The notes: generated by a model not told the origin, from the sequence alone. A stretch of DNA of 64,000 bases from Delphinapterus leucas (GCF_002288925.2 NW_022098026.1:19001597-19065596); one strand, 5' to 3'; positions 9,842 through 23,000 are shown, numbered from the stretch's first letter. Numbers and translations are program-made.

Positions 9842-12219
9842 AACAATTGGATAGGATCTCATATAAAATACTTGGAAATTAATTGCTGGAGGCCAGTAAC
9901 ATGATTCTTAATTAGAAGTGCATGTGTAGTGGTCAGATGTAGTGTTACTATCTCAAGAAACAAGGGCATGGACAAGAGCTTCCTGAAGATTCTGTTAATT
10001 CCTTCACCTTTTTGGGATCCAGTTTCTTCATCAGTACCAACCTGACTGGGGATTGTGCTCTTGTGAGCATTAAATGAGTTAATATGTATAGACATAATAT
10101 GTAAACAGTAGTGCTAAGGCATCAGCATGGCAAGGAGGACCCCAAAAGCCAACAATTAGTTGATACTCTGAATATATGAACAGATACTTTTGAGAATTCA
10201 CCCTTTTTAGGTGGCGGTATAAGTTTGTTTTCTCCAAGCAACAGACACAATGGGTATAGAAAGGAGATGCCATGGCCTTCCTTTAGACTGAGCTTAGGTC
10301 ATATCCTGGAAAACAGTTCCAATTTGAGGTACCTCAACAATATCTACATTTTTTGAAATAGAAAAAAACAGTATACAGATCGATGAATGCTGTGGCTAAA
10401 ACCCACTTGGGAACAAGGATATTTTTTAGTGCCAAATTACCATCTTATTTTATTCTATGGCTAAAATCCCAAGAACTGCAGAGGAGAAACAGAGCCAAAC
10501 AAGTTTTTCTATTAAAATAAAAGGCCTTGAGTGATGAATGGAAGCTTGGAACAGGTTTTAATGGCAATACTGGAAGCCAGAAATTAAATACAAACTTACC
10601 AATTTCTGGCATGTATTGAGTCTCAGATAGAATACTGGTACTAATGTTATTGAATTAGAATCATGTTTTACCCTAGGCAGTTGATATTCTCATTCTAGAG
10701 AGCTCAACTTGTTGCTGGATTGGCCTGGACACTTGATGCTTCCTCACTTTGAGTCATTGATAAAATATTGAATAAGGGATAAGACCAATGGTGAATCTCA
10801 GCAGTCACCTACAGGAATTTTCCTTCCAGGCTGAAGCATTCCATTAATAAACACTTTTTGTCTCACTGTTATCCAAACAATTATGAAATCATCTAATCAT
10901 ACTGTCTTGCAGCCTTTCTTTCTTCCTTTTGTCTGTAAGGATATATTGGGGGGAATTTGTTTAATGTCTCCACGAATTCCAAATAGACTATGCCTGTAGC
11001 ATTTCCCTTATCAATGAGTCTGGCAACTGAAAATCTAGAATGCCCATGTGAAATTTTTTTTAAGTCTATGTGGTAGGTTTGATGTTACCAGTTTTCAGTT
11101 AAGCCAAAGTAGTCCCTAGTATTGAATGCCTTTAAGTGCTCATATACAGTTACTTTAGTAACAATAGAGTTTTGAAGGAATTTATATCAAACTCAATGGC
11201 ACTTTTTTAAAAATAGGAAATTTGGAAAAATTCCAAAAAAATAGGAAAAATAGTCACATCCGTAAGTTCTTCTAGTACTCTGGAAGATCATTTGTCACTT
11301 GGCTTACTTATAGCACTTTTATGCTTCCTATCTCCTCACTGACCTTGGGGTTCAAGTTCTACTGAAACATTTTGTTCAATGAAAAATAAAGAATTTGGGT
11401 GAGATACTTTCTAAATCTCTCTCAACCTTTAATATTCTGTGATTCTTGGTAGGCCATCTCAATTGAAAATACTGATAGAGAAGCAAAGCCCTCAAATAAT
11501 TGAATAGTTTGATTTTTATCTCTTATATTACACAATCTGCCCCAAGACTTTAATGTATTCTCTGTTTTTACTAGTCCTTGTCCAAAGATAGTTTGAGTTC
11601 CTTTGCTTATTCTAAGCAATTTTCAGATGCCTCAGTCAAAAATCAACAGTATATTAATTTTTCAGAACTATCAATAAAAACTTAGAGGATCTTTCCCTAA
11701 GAGTTAATGCATTCCCTCTGGAGGGAAGGGACTGTGGAAAAAATTCAGCCATAATGTTATTTGAAAAATCTTTTTTATCTCTCCAACCATTGGATGCTGT
11801 ACCTGTGACAAATGCTGTAATCATGTTGGTAAACATTTTCCTTCTGAAGATGCATAAAGACCAGAAGTACAGTTCGTTTATAACAAGATGGAATTTTAAA
11901 ACTATTTTGGACCACACTAAACATTGGGATGTTCATTTGTCTCTGTTTTTAAATTATATATCATGTGCTCAGTTTGTGGAACAACATAAATATACAACTT
12001 AAAATTGAAAATTAGAACCTTCCCTATTTGGCAGGTACTCCCATAATGGTCAGCCCAAAGCCTGATCCAACTAATGAGCATGTCCCCTTGCCCTGTGGCC
12101 AAAAGACTCCAGATTGTTTGGTTCCCCAAAGTAAAATGATTTGTAATGGCACTAATAATAGAGAAAGGAAAATTTATGTGAATTAGGAGAGTTCACTGAG
12201 TACCAGTATTTGTCTTTCT
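9842..12219. other. Intergenic unique DNA
   Basis: About 2.4 kb without a young repeat, recognised gene or RNA. Small ORFs here lack family features. Confidence 0.5.
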
Positions 12220-12437
12220 TCTTTTTTTTTTTTTAATATTTATTTATTTATTTGACTGCTCCAGGTCTTAGTTGGCATGCGGGATCTTCGTTGCCGCATG
12301 TGGGATCTTTTCTCTTTTTTTAGTTGTGGCACGCGGGATCTTTAGTTGTGGCATGGGGGATCTAGTTCCTTGACCAGGGATAGAACCCGGGCCCCCTGCA
12401 TTGGGAGTCTTAACCACTGGACCACCAGGGAAGTCCC
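12220..12437 (-). mobile_element. CHR-1-type SINE
   Basis: Antisense copy with a T-rich left end and CCACCAGGGAAGTCC at the right. The flanking duplication is approximately TACCAGTATnTTTCTT. Confidence 0.8.
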
Positions 12438-13734
12438 ATACCAGTATCTTTCTTAGAGGCTTAATTGGGTTGTGTTCTGATTGGTTTTGCTCCTGTGTCC
12501 AATGACCTTGTGATAGATGCATTTTACAAATACAATTAAGGGATACAATTAAGGGATACTATTTCAAAGTTCTCATCTAACATGGGGGTAAACAAAATCA
12601 TGTCTTTTTGTGGCACTTCTCGTATCATGTCACTTCCCATGTTAGTTATGAGCAAGGAATACCTTTATTTTACAATTTTTAATTATAATATAAAGTAGAA
12701 AGAGTGATAATACTTCTGAGCAGAGCCTTTCTTAGCGTCCAGCAACTTCATTAGTAGGATTCAGTTCTCCAGGTTTGAAATATTTTGAATTTTAAAATTT
12801 AAAGGAAGTAAAATCATTGTAGGCTCTTGAGCCTTCTCACCATTAGACCTGGGGGAAAAAGGGAGAAGTAGCAGCACTTCTTGAATCTGCTAAAAAAGGA
12901 TCTGAAGAAAACGAAACAGCCATCACTTATTTATTGAGAGTCTGTAAGTTTTCCTACACTGTGAAGAAATACACAGACATATACAACATGGCTTCTGCTT
13001 GTAGGTTGTGTATAATTAAGGTAAGGAAATAATATTAAAGCATTTGGATGAATTAAAGAATGACACATTCAGAATTCTGAATGTCAGCATTGAGAGAGAT
13101 GTAGACTATGAAAGAGAAAAAAAAGACAGTATGTTTAGAGTAGACAATGTTTCATGGATTAGGTAGGTTTTAAGATGGACATTGAGATATAGAGAACATT
13201 TAAAAGGGGGAGAGAAAAGATGAAGCTATTTCTATTTGAGAGAATTGCACAGGTAAAGTTGTAAATTTAGTTCTGTTCAAGAAACATTAATTAAGTACCT
13301 CTGTGCCAAGCTCTATACTGGGAGCTAGAGATTACAGCATTTTTGGGAACACTTCTGTACTCTGTTGCTAAAGTATTTTCACATATCCTAAAAAGGTGAA
13401 TCTCTTGTGAGGGAACAAATCCCTTGAAGGAATTCTCATGATGGAAGTCCCTTTTCTTTGCTGATATAGAAAGGGACTGGTTTTTGTTTTCAAAATATAG
13501 GCTAAGCTCTAGAAATAATTGGGTAAGCTTAACTTTGGTGCACACTCATCTTCTCCATCATCACTGACTTTCTGTCTGGCATAGTTACAGGTGCTTATCT
13601 CTGTTTGATACCTTAAAGGGCCATGCTATATATAGACTGTCAACTAAGGTTATCTGATGATAATAAATTGTTGCATTTTAATAATAATAATAATGATAAT
13701 AATAACGTACTTGTCAATTACTATGCAGATTGGT
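12438..13734. other. Intergenic unique DNA with small repeats
   Basis: A 14-bp direct duplication (GGGATACAATTAAG type) lies at 12528-12557. An AAT/TAA-rich microsatellite lies at 13676-13706. A short segment near 13270-13335 resembles the start of the ancient repeat also seen at 44.7 and 54.2 kb. Confidence 0.45.
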
Positions 13735-14398
13735 TTTTCTTCTTTCCAGTTTTATTGAGATATAATTGACATACAGCATTGTATAATTTTAAGGTGTACA
13801 GCATGATGATTTAAGTTACATACATCATGAAATGATTACCACAATAAGTTTAATGAACATCCATTATCTCATATAGATAGAAAATAAAAGAAAAATTTTT
13901 TCCTTGTGATGAGAACTCTTAGAATTTATTCTCTTAACAGCTTTCATGTATAGCATACAGCAGTGTTAATTATATTTATCATGTTGTATATTATATCCCT
14001 AGTACTTATTTATCTTATAACTTGCAGTTTGTACCTTTTGACTACCTTCATCTAAACTCCCCTCTCCTATCCCCCCCCACCTCTTAACCACAGATCTTAT
14101 TTCTTTTTTAAAAAATTTTATTGGAGTATTGTTGATTTACAGTGTTGTGTGATTTCTTTTTCTGTGTGTTTGTCTGTGAAGTATAATTGACCAACAGCAC
14201 TATGTTAATTTCTGGTACACAACATAGTGATTCAATATTTCTATGTGTTACAAAATGATCACCGTGATAAGTCTAGTTAGCGTTTGTCACCATACAAAGA
14301 TATCACATTATTATTGACTGTATTCCCCATAGTGTACATTTCATACCTGTGACTTATTTATTTTGTAAGTGGAAGTTTATACCTCTTAATCTCTCTCA
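13735..14398 (-). mobile_element. L1 3' UTR fragments (two abutting pieces)
   Basis: The first piece (13735-14105) has TTTATTGAGATATAATTGAC at its outer end. The second (about 14107-14398) starts again with TTTATTGGAGTATTGTTGAT and includes GATCACCGTGATAAGTCTAG, which also occurs in similar form in the L1 at 455-3560. Both are antisense 3' ends. Confidence 0.75.
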
Positions 14399-14399
14399 G

Positions 14400-14578
14400 A
14401 TTGTTTTATATACATCATCTCATGTAATCGTAATGATTCTATGAGTTAACTTAAAATTGTCTTCCCCAATTAAAATGAGTAAACTGAAGCTTAGGTTAAG
14501 TAACATGACCAAGTCCACACGGTTAGTCATTGGCAGCGGTGTGACTGACTTCAAAATCTGCACTATTCTGCTTTTCAA
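14400..14578 (-). mobile_element. MIR fragment
   Basis: Antisense MIR hallmarks are present: ATCATCTCATGTAATC, ATGAGTAAACTGAAGC and GTAACATGACCAAGTCCACA. Confidence 0.65.
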
Positions 14579-16789
14579 TAGGGGGTTCTTGAAGGTCCAA
14601 GGAAAGGAAGGAATGCATAGTGGTGTGGTTGAGGCATTAGTATTAATATTCGTAGACAGGGCACTTGCCAGCAATCTAAGCAATCCTATTCCACCAACTA
14701 GTAAGGTTGGCATGAGACATGTACACTAGTATGAGCAACTAAATCATTGTAGTGCCAAATACAGAGTTTGCCATCTCTTTAGTACGTCTTTGAAGAGGTG
14801 GCTGATTTATGTTGGTGCTATGTTTGTCTTCTCAGCCATTGAGGGAGTAAGTACTAGTTGAAGCTTATGATCCCAACACATCAAAATGGACAACCTGGCA
14901 GATGTCCTTGCTGGAAGATGACAAGATTGCTAATAGAGGAGCCCTGATTTTTCTCCTGAGATTTGACACTTGGGGGCTTCCATTAAAAACATTACCAAGC
15001 CTCTGTCATTTTAATCTCTTCTTTAAGTGCCTGTGATCTTTTCAGGGGCACAGGTCCACGCATGGTCAATGCCTAGTGACCAGGTTTCAGAGCTGTGGGC
15101 AGAGGTGGCAGCGACTGTGAAAGCCTGGGAGGAGATGAGGGAAGAAAAGGTCATTCTTCCTGACAACTTATAACTTGATTCCACCTATAACCCATTTATT
15201 TTCAGAAATAAGTAATGGGTGAAGACATAGGCCAGGCCTACATTTCATGCACTTGAGAGTTAAAGGCTTTCTGAGATCAAATTACCACAGCAGAGACAGA
15301 GTTACTGTAGGGACATTTTGGGAGGAAGCAGACAGAGAGGGAGAAGCCAGAGGCTTAAGAACAGGAACAGGAATAGAATGTGATGGAAATTGCTTCCCAC
15401 TTTGCACTCCTGAGGGAACAAAGAGGACAAATAAGAAGCAGCAGGGATAGGAGGAAGCTGGGAGCTTCTCTGGAATAAAATGGGTTAGGTTGTGGAGTTG
15501 TCAGCTGCTGTACTTGGTAGGTGGGAGGAAGAGATGTGCTAGTCCAGGCCTTTGAAACCTGGGTGCCTTGGCCCCTTCAACTATGCCCTGAAGGAGGGAA
15601 GCATGCCAAATGTCAGGTCTCCTTCTAGTTTTGTTCCAGTTCATAGCTAGAAAATGACAGCAGAAGATCTAGGGGTGAGAGGATGCTGAGAGAAAGAAGG
15701 AGAAAGAACACTTTAGTGAGTGCTTTTGTACAAGGGGGACAATGAATTTTAAACTCTTGTGGAATAGATGGGAGGGCCTGGGAACAGTGGATGTTCAAAA
15801 CAGAGAAACAGAGGCAATGACACAGAACAGAAAGGCTTCCTCTGATCCTTCTGCCTTCTTGTTCACTGACAATTGGTTTTCCTTTTGTTGCCTCTGCAGC
15901 AATACAAGGGGGGAGTCTTAGGGGAACAGAGACCCGGAAGGGTAAAGGAAACTTATATTTATGTAAGATGAGCTGCAGCCATTGAAATTGCTGGCTATTG
16001 TGAGATAAATCCCAGCCTTCCACATTTTGCTTAGTAACAGCAGACTTTTCACTGCAAGGCATTAATGGAGTCCAAATTCCAGCCAGGCTTGGGGAATCAA
16101 GAGTAACTCTCTTGATGTAATGGTTTTGCAGGCTCTTGAAGACATTGTCATCCGTTAAAGAAAAAAAATTAAATCACTCTTGAAAGAAAGAAAATGTCTT
16201 GGGTGATAAATGAAAAAAAAATTGAAGTAAAATGAGGAAAAGCTTGAGGGAAGAATCTCTTTAAAATTTTACCAGATTCTCCCCACTATGATCAAAAGGG
16301 GTTAAATAAGAGCTTAGCCTGCAGCTTCATGGAACCAATTTTTTAAAGAAAGAATATTAAAACCGGAAATATTGGTTATTTGCCAAGGCACACACTGGAA
16401 GTAAAAGCCACTTGGCTAGGAGCAGAATTGAGTGTTGGATCGCAGGATGCTAATTTTAGGCTTGCTCCGCGAAAGATGGCAGCACTTGCCACCCCCCCTC
16501 CCTCCGCCCTAGAAGTTTCTGCAGTATTTAGGAGTATTCAGGGAAAATGTTGGTGTCAGGGAAATAATCCCCATCATCAGTAACCCCAGAGCGCTTCACT
16601 TGCGTTTGTTTCTTTGAACGTGGAGCCGCCGCCCAGATATCCGTACTTAGCCAAGGCCCTCGGTGTATTTTCTTGACTTGCGCTTGGAAATCTTTTTCTG
16701 GGAGCTGAAAGCCCGAGTCCTAGAGACTTAACTGCTTTTCCTAGAATAATCTCCTTACAAGACCAGTTCAGCAGCCGAGGGACCGTGGA
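14579..16789. other. Unique DNA upstream of the PCDHAC2 CpG island
   Basis: About 2.2 kb free of recognisable interspersed repeats. It may hold distal promoter elements, but none could be identified by motif. Confidence 0.5.
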
Positions 16790-17017
16790 GACTGGCTGAA
16801 CAGGACAGTGGGGGCAGGGAAAAAGGGAGTGGCCGTGTTCCCGGGGTCTGCTGGGATCCGGCCGGTCCGGGGCGAAGGAGCTGGGGCTGGAGTGGCTGGA
16901 GCGACTGGACAGTCCGGGTCGCCGTCCGCCACCTCGGTGCGGAATCGGAGCCGGACTTGCTGAGCATTCCTCCCCCTCCTCTTCTGCTTCCTCTTCCCTC
17001 CTCCTGGACCAGCGGCA

Positions 17018-17061
<44 letters not shown>
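17018..17061 (+). repeat. (GCG)n trinucleotide tract in the PCDHAC2 leader/promoter
   Basis: This is a pure 44-bp GCG/CGG repeat of about 14.7 units, preceded by an interrupted AGCGGCA. It lies about 265 bp upstream of the initiation codon, inside the CpG island, and may be part of the 5' UTR. Confidence 0.95.
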
Positions 17062-17112
17062 AGGAAACGAAGCCGGGCTGAGCGACTCCGAGGCGAGCGG
17101 AGGAGCTGGGAT

Positions 17113-17196
17113 ATGGGGAATCAGAGCGGGCGGCGGGGCCAGGAGCCCTCCGGAGGGCCCACGAGGGGAACGGCCCCGGCGTTTGCTAGCTCGTGA
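17113..17196 (+). other. Upstream ORF in the PCDHAC2 leader (27 codons)
   Basis: An ATG at 17113, with G at both -3 and +4, opens 27 codons that end in TGA at 17194-17196. It is in the same phase as the main ORF and ends 129 nt before the main ATG. It matters only if the transcript starts upstream of it, which is not known. Confidence 0.4.
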
Positions 17197-17325
17197 GGCG
17201 TGGGGGAGCGGGCGCAGGGCGGCACGAGCGGAGGCGGAGGCGGAGGCGCGGCCCCGGCGTGGAGCACGGCTGGGGAAGCTGCTGCCTCCGGCCCTGCCCG
17301 GCTGCCTCCGCCGCGGCCGGCGGCT

Positions 17326-19881
17326 ATGGAGCTGGCGGGCACCATACCTGGGGCGACAGAGCATCCCCGGCTCCGGACGCCCATGTTCTGGCTGCTGCTG
17401 CTTTCCCTGCTGCTACTGCTGCTGCCGGGCCCAGCGGCCTCCCAGCTGCGATACTCGGTGCCGGAGGAGCAGACACCTGGCGCGCTTGTGGGCAACGTGG
17501 CTCGCGCACTGGGGCTGGAGCTGCGGCGCTTGGGGCCGGGCTGCCTGCGTATCAACCACCTGGGTGCGCCCAGCCCGCGCTACCTGGAGCTGGACCTGAC
17601 CAGTGGAGCTCTCTTCGTCAACGAGCGCATTGACCGGGAGGCGCTGTGTGAGCAGCGGCCTCGCTGCCTGCTCAGCCTGGAAGTGCTGGCGCACAGCCCC
17701 GTGGCGGTGAGTGCCGTGGAGGTGGAGGTACTGGACATAAACGACAACTCGCCGCGCTTCCCGCGGCCCGACTACCAGCTTCAGGTAAGCGAATCGGTGG
17801 CACCTGGAGCGCGCTTTCACATAGAGAGCGCCCAGGACCCCGACGTGGGCACCAACTCGGTGCAGACCTACGAGCTCAGCCCCAGCGAGCACTTCGAGCT
17901 GGACCTGAAACCCCTGCAGGAGAACAGTAAGGTGCTGGAGCTGGTGCTGCGTAAGGGCCTAGACCGCGAGCAGGCAGTCTTGCACCACCTGGTTCTCACA
18001 GCTGTGGACGGGGGCAGCCCAGCCCGCTCAGGCACCGCGCAGATCTCTGTGCTTGTCCTGGACACTAACGACAATTCTCCCGCCTTCGACCAGTCCACCT
18101 ACCGCGTCCAGCTTCGGGAGGACGCTCCCCCAGGCACATTGGTGGTGAAGCTGAATGCCTCAGACCCAGATGAGGGCTCCAATGGCGAACTCACGTACTC
18201 CTTGAGCAGCTACACGTCGGACCGGGAGAGGCAGCTCTTCAGCATCGATGCCAGCACGGGGGAAGTGCGGGTAAGTGGAGAGCTGGATTATGAGGAGGCC
18301 TCTTCCTACCAGATCTATGTGCAGGCAACAGACCGGGGTCCAGTGCCCATGGTGGGTCACTGCAAGGTGCTGGTGGACATCGTGGATGTGAATGATAACG
18401 CACCAGAGGTGGTGCTCACGGACCTGTACAGCCCAGTGCCTGAAGATGCTGCGCCCAACACCGTTGTGGCCCTTCTCAGTGTCAATGACCAAGATTCAGG
18501 TCCCAACCGGAAAGTGAGCCTGGGCCTGGAGGCCACACTGCCTTTCCGACTGAATGGCTTTGGAAACTCCTACACACTGGTGGTGAGTGGCCCCCTGGAC
18601 AGGGAGCAAGTGGCTGCCTACAACATCACAGTGACAGCCACTGATGGGGGAGTACCACAGCTCACATCCCAGCGGACACTGCAGGTTGAGATCTCTGACA
18701 TCAATGACAATCCACCCAGCTTCCTGAAGGACTCCTACTCCATTTACATCGAGGAAAACAATTTGCCAGGGGTGTTGCTCTGCACTGTGCAAGCCACAGA
18801 CCCAGATGAAAAGGAGAATTCGGAGGTGACCTACTCCCTCATGGAGAGGGAGATTCAAGGGCTGCCAGTCACCTCCTATGTCTCCATTAACAGTGCCAGT
18901 GGCAGCCTTTATGCTGTCAACTCCTTTGATTATGAGAAATTTCGGGAGTTCTTTGTGACTGTGGAGGCCCGGGACAAGGGGAGCCCACCACTGAGCAGCA
19001 CTGTGACCACCAACGTGTATGTAGTGGACGTGAATGACCATGCCCCTCACATCCTATACCCTACCTCAACCAATTCGTCAGCAGCCATTGAAATGGTGCC
19101 TCGGACTGCCCCTGCTGGCTACCTGGTCACTAAAGTCATAGCCATGGACTCAGACTCTGGGCAGAATGCTTGGCTCTTCTACCATCTGGCCCAGATTTCT
19201 GACCTGGACCTCTTTAAAGTAGAGCTACATACGGGAGAAATTAGGACTACCAGGAAGATGGGAGATGAGAGTGGAGCCACTTTCAACCTGACCGTGGTGG
19301 TCCGAGACAATGGAGAGCCATCGCTGTCAGCCTCTGTGGCCATTACAGTAGCCGTAGTGGATAGGGTTTCCAAAATCCTCCCTGACACTCAGAGACATGT
19401 GAGAAGTCCTCGGACATACTCTGAAATTACACTTTATCTAATAATAGCATTAAGCACAGTGTCTTTTATATTTCTTTTGACAATCATTGTTTTGAGCATC
19501 ATCAAGTGCTACCGCTACACTGCTTATGGCACTGCGTGCTGTGGAGGCTTCTGTGGAGTGAGGGAGAGGTGCCCTGCAGAACTCTACAAACAGGCCAACA
19601 ACAATATTGATGCCAGGATACCACACGGCCTCAAAGTGCAGCCTCACTTCATTGAAGTGCGAGGGAACGGCTCCCTCACCAAGACCTACTGCTACAAGGC
19701 CTGTCTGACAGCAGGCTCAGGGAGTGACACTTTCATGTTTTACAACACGGGGGCGCAGACAGGACTGGGACCTGGGGGAGCCCAAGCAGCAGCAGGTGAC
19801 AGCAGGCACCTCACAGGCCAAAGTGGGCAGAGTGCTGGGAACCTGATTATTCTAAAAAACGAAGCTGTTTCTCAAAATGAG
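17326..19881 (+). CDS. PCDHAC2: PCDHAC2 variable exon 1: protocadherin alpha-C2 ectodomain, membrane segment and start of tail
   Basis: This single large exon encodes residues 1-852. A leucine-rich signal peptide covers about residues 1-39, with mature protein probably starting near Q40. Six cadherin repeats follow. The Ca2+-binding inter-repeat motifs DxNDN are visible at D137, D246, D354 and D458, and a divergent DVNDHAP starts at D568. EC1 carries the protocadherin CX5C pair C108 and C114. The membrane helix spans about 701-726, followed by a basic, cysteine-containing juxtamembrane tail. The ATG at 17326 has a good Kozak context (G at -3 and +4) and matches the family N-terminus. The frame is open further upstream to 17200, but only from a GTG. 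Clustered protocadherins form cis dimers and bind homophilically in trans, giving neurons a surface identity. PCDHAC2 is a C-type isoform, known to be expressed more constitutively than alternate alpha isoforms and to lack the promoter CSE/CTCF site. Without splicing, the exon would read V-R-stop beyond the donor. Confidence 0.97.
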
Positions 19882-20009
19882 GTGAGATAGTAGTCAAGGG
19901 GTCTTCCACAAAGTCATGCATTTTTCACATTCCCCCCAGCCCCCTCCCAGTATCATGTAGTTGGCTTTCTCGAGTTATTAACAATGACAAGGGTTATCTG
20001 GTAAACTGA

Positions 20010-20012
<3 letters not shown>

Positions 20013-20041
<29 letters not shown>
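20013..20041 (+). repeat. (TG)n microsatellite in intron 1
   Basis: A pure 29-bp TG run about 130 bp downstream of the PCDHAC2 exon donor. Confidence 0.95.
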
Positions 20042-20043
<2 letters not shown>

Positions 20044-23000
20044 TACCTGTGATTGGATTATAATCTGCTATGTTTCCTCTCTAGAAAAATAGGACTAGAG
20101 AGTTGTTTTACTTTCCATTTTCTTTTCAGATATATGAAACCTTGACCATAAAATTGTTTGAGAAATGAGGATTTGTCTTAATTATGTGGTGTTAAAGCAC
20201 AGCTCTGTAGAGAAATAGAATAGGCCTGAGAATAAGATGATGCTATAGAGGGTAACATTATGAGATTCAAGGAGAAATGGCCTGTGCTGTATCATCTACA
20301 GGGAAGGTTCCCTTTTGAAATCCTACAGGAGTGTTGTTTTTCAAAAGCTCTGAAACCTCTCGGGGCTGTGGTGGTCATCTCTGTATGCTGTCCCTGTTTA
20401 TACCATGGACTATCTACAATGAAATATATCCAGTTAATATTTCTGGTAATTGCATTGAACTAATGTGATGAGATCTGCTAGAAATTCATGTCAGAGGTGA
20501 TAAAGCCATAGAATGTGGACCTCACCCTGAAGACAAAGTTTGATTTGGCTGTTTGCTGTGGTAACTATTCTGTTGGGGCTGTCGGAGGAGATGAATGATG
20601 GCATCCAAGAACCAATTTGTCTGCTTGGGCCAGGGAGATGGTAGAATGAGTGGATTAGGGATGTGGGGGATATGGTGAAGACCAGGACAAGCTGGGGTTG
20701 GGGAGAAAGAATTCTGCCACTAGTTATCTTTTTTGGCCTTGTGTGAACTCCTTGTAAGAGGATTTCCCTGCATTTAGCATAAATGTAATCTTCTGATTTC
20801 CTCTTGAGAATTCCTAAGGTTTTGATGAGATGTGAAGCAGCCTCTTCAGGCCCTTCATGTCCTTAAGTTAAATGACAGTACTTTAAATGGTACTTCAACA
20901 TGCTCCAAAGCACACATTTAATTTCTGGATCTAGCTACAAAAGCCTTGGAAAGTGGATGGCTTACTGTACATGAGAGACAGAGAGACAGGTGTTAGTAGA
21001 TACACTGGTTTTAAGTAGGTGTAAGGCCAGTTTGCTCAGTATATGAAGGATGTATATAAATTGTTGGACACAGTGCATGTGTTTGTGTAGTGTGTTTGTC
21101 TCCATATGCATGCTTGAAATAATAGAACCCTGCTTTGTGATACTTTAAACTTGGATTTCAGAAGCCAAAATTTTGTCCCATAAAAAGTGATGAGTTGTTT
21201 CTTCCCAAACAACTACTTTGTAGCTAGGACTTTCAGAGGTCCTACAAAATGAGTTAATAATATTTGTCCCTCCTATATTTTTGTGATGTGTTTTCACTGA
21301 CATATTGTTGTCTTTTTATTAACGTCCATAGTTTCACATTCTAAATTCATGCTCATCTTCAGGAAATGAATGCATAAGCACAGAAAAGAACAGAGATGGA
21401 TTGAGAGAATTTCCATGTACATTGTAGGTAGATTTATCAGAAGAGCCTGATGTTAGTCAATGCTGAGCAGCCACGGGAGGCAGATTGCAGATTAAGAAGA
21501 ATGGGGTGGGGGAGGGGAAACCAAAGAGCCTCCAAAATTCTTTAGATCATAGCTTTTGGCAGCATGTAGAAAGGCTTAATTTTAAATAAGGATGCTGTAG
21601 ACATTTGCTGAACAAATTACTGTTAAGTCCTTTTGGGCCTGGGTGGGCTGCAGGTGGTAAAGAGGCACAGAGAGCAGGCCAGGCAAGCTTTGCAACCAGC
21701 TGTGAGCCAGAAGCGCAGGCGAGTGACACTCTCACCCTCTCTCTCCTGACTCAAAGCTTGGGGCAATTTGATACGTGAACTATTTCTGTCTTATACTGAC
21801 CTATGTGTTAATATGTGCTTTGGTTCACAAACCTTTAATTTAGAGAGAAAATTATGTCAGGAAAGGGCTTGCTTTTGTGGGATTTTGCCAGGAGAGTACA
21901 TGATTTTAATAAAGGCAAATTTTTGCCAGACACTTTTTGGAAATCCAGTGAAGAGAGCCCTAAGATCTAAAGCTCCTGGAATTATTGCGGTTATAGGTAG
22001 AGAGTGAGTCACGTTGTCATAGCATGGCAAAATGGGGACAAAAATCATTCAACTCTGAAAGTCATCACTGCTAGATCAACCTGTTAAACTCTCACGTTAG
22101 GCTTTCTTTCTTCCCTACCCACTCACTGCAGATGGCAGGAGAGTCCTGGGGTGCAATTGATTCCATGTGCCTACATTAAAATTAGATGGGGATTGGAAAG
22201 GATGAGTAAGGGAATTTACGCTCACCGACCACCCTACTATACAAAAATATTCTGCACTGCAATATATGTATGGTTTCATTACCTGTAAGTCATACATTAA
22301 ATATTTATCAACATCTAACACACGAGGAAACAAGCTCAGAGAGGTTAAGTAACACACACAGTCACTCTACTAGTGGTATTTTAAGTCATATCTGTCTAAC
22401 TCCAAAGACTGTGCTTTTTGAAACAGTATGAGTAGATAGAAATCCCAATGTTTATATTCCTTTTGATATGGGATACTCAGGCATTCAGGCTACCACTGAT
22501 TCACCTAGTGGTGTTAATTAACTGCTCTGGAAAAAGGAATTCTTTGCATAGAAGTAGGTCACCAATGGGAGGATCAATGAGTAAAAACGTTACCACCAAA
22601 GTAGGATATTTTTATTTGTTCTACCATTGGCCAAACCTGTTCAGATCTTTTATCTTTGTTCTGTCTCTAATTTCTCTCCTGTTGCTTATTAAATATCAGT
22701 ATTTAACATCAGGCTAATCTTTTGGTAGATTTTACCCCCAATGAGTTTATTTCGTGAGCCACTTGTGCAGTGAGGTTTTTGAAGTAACTGTTTAGCAGTG
22801 GGGCAGAATTTCTCTTTGGAGACTTCTGAAAACCTGGTGTTGAATGTGGTTGGCACCCTCTTCAGAATCTCCAAGAAAAGGAACCAAGTCTTAAGGTGGT
22901 TTCTGTGCATCTGTGGTCCTGTGACTGCTGAGTCACTTTGAGTGCTCTGGGCAGATTTGTCCAACTGCGCCTCAGTGGGACCAGTTAGCACAAGATGTGG

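Larger units (their letters stand above)
16790..18060. promoter_or_regulatory. PCDHAC2: CpG island over PCDHAC2 promoter, leader and 5' exon
   Basis: GC content and CpG density rise abruptly near 16.8 kb and stay high into the first third of the exon. This is typical of clustered protocadherin promoters, whose methylation state controls isoform choice. No TATA box is evident near the leader. The family literature says PCDHAC2 is the alpha exon without the conserved CSE/CTCF promoter element, and I did not see a convincing one here. The transcription start cannot be placed. Confidence 0.75.

Noticed and set aside
1..17000. A further protocadherin exon or PCDHAC1 remnant upstream
   Set aside because: No cadherin motif (DxNDN, LDREE) was found in any frame before 17.3 kb.
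17200..17325. 42-codon N-terminal extension of the PCDHAC2 reading frame
   Set aside because: It starts at GTG, not ATG. It is glycine-rich CpG-island translation and not part of the known family N-terminus. The ATG at 17326 gives the expected signal peptide.
17121..19647. Long open frames antisense to, or out of frame with, the PCDHAC2 exon
   Set aside because: They are shadows of a GC-rich coding exon, with compositionally biased Arg/Pro/Ala translations and no domain.
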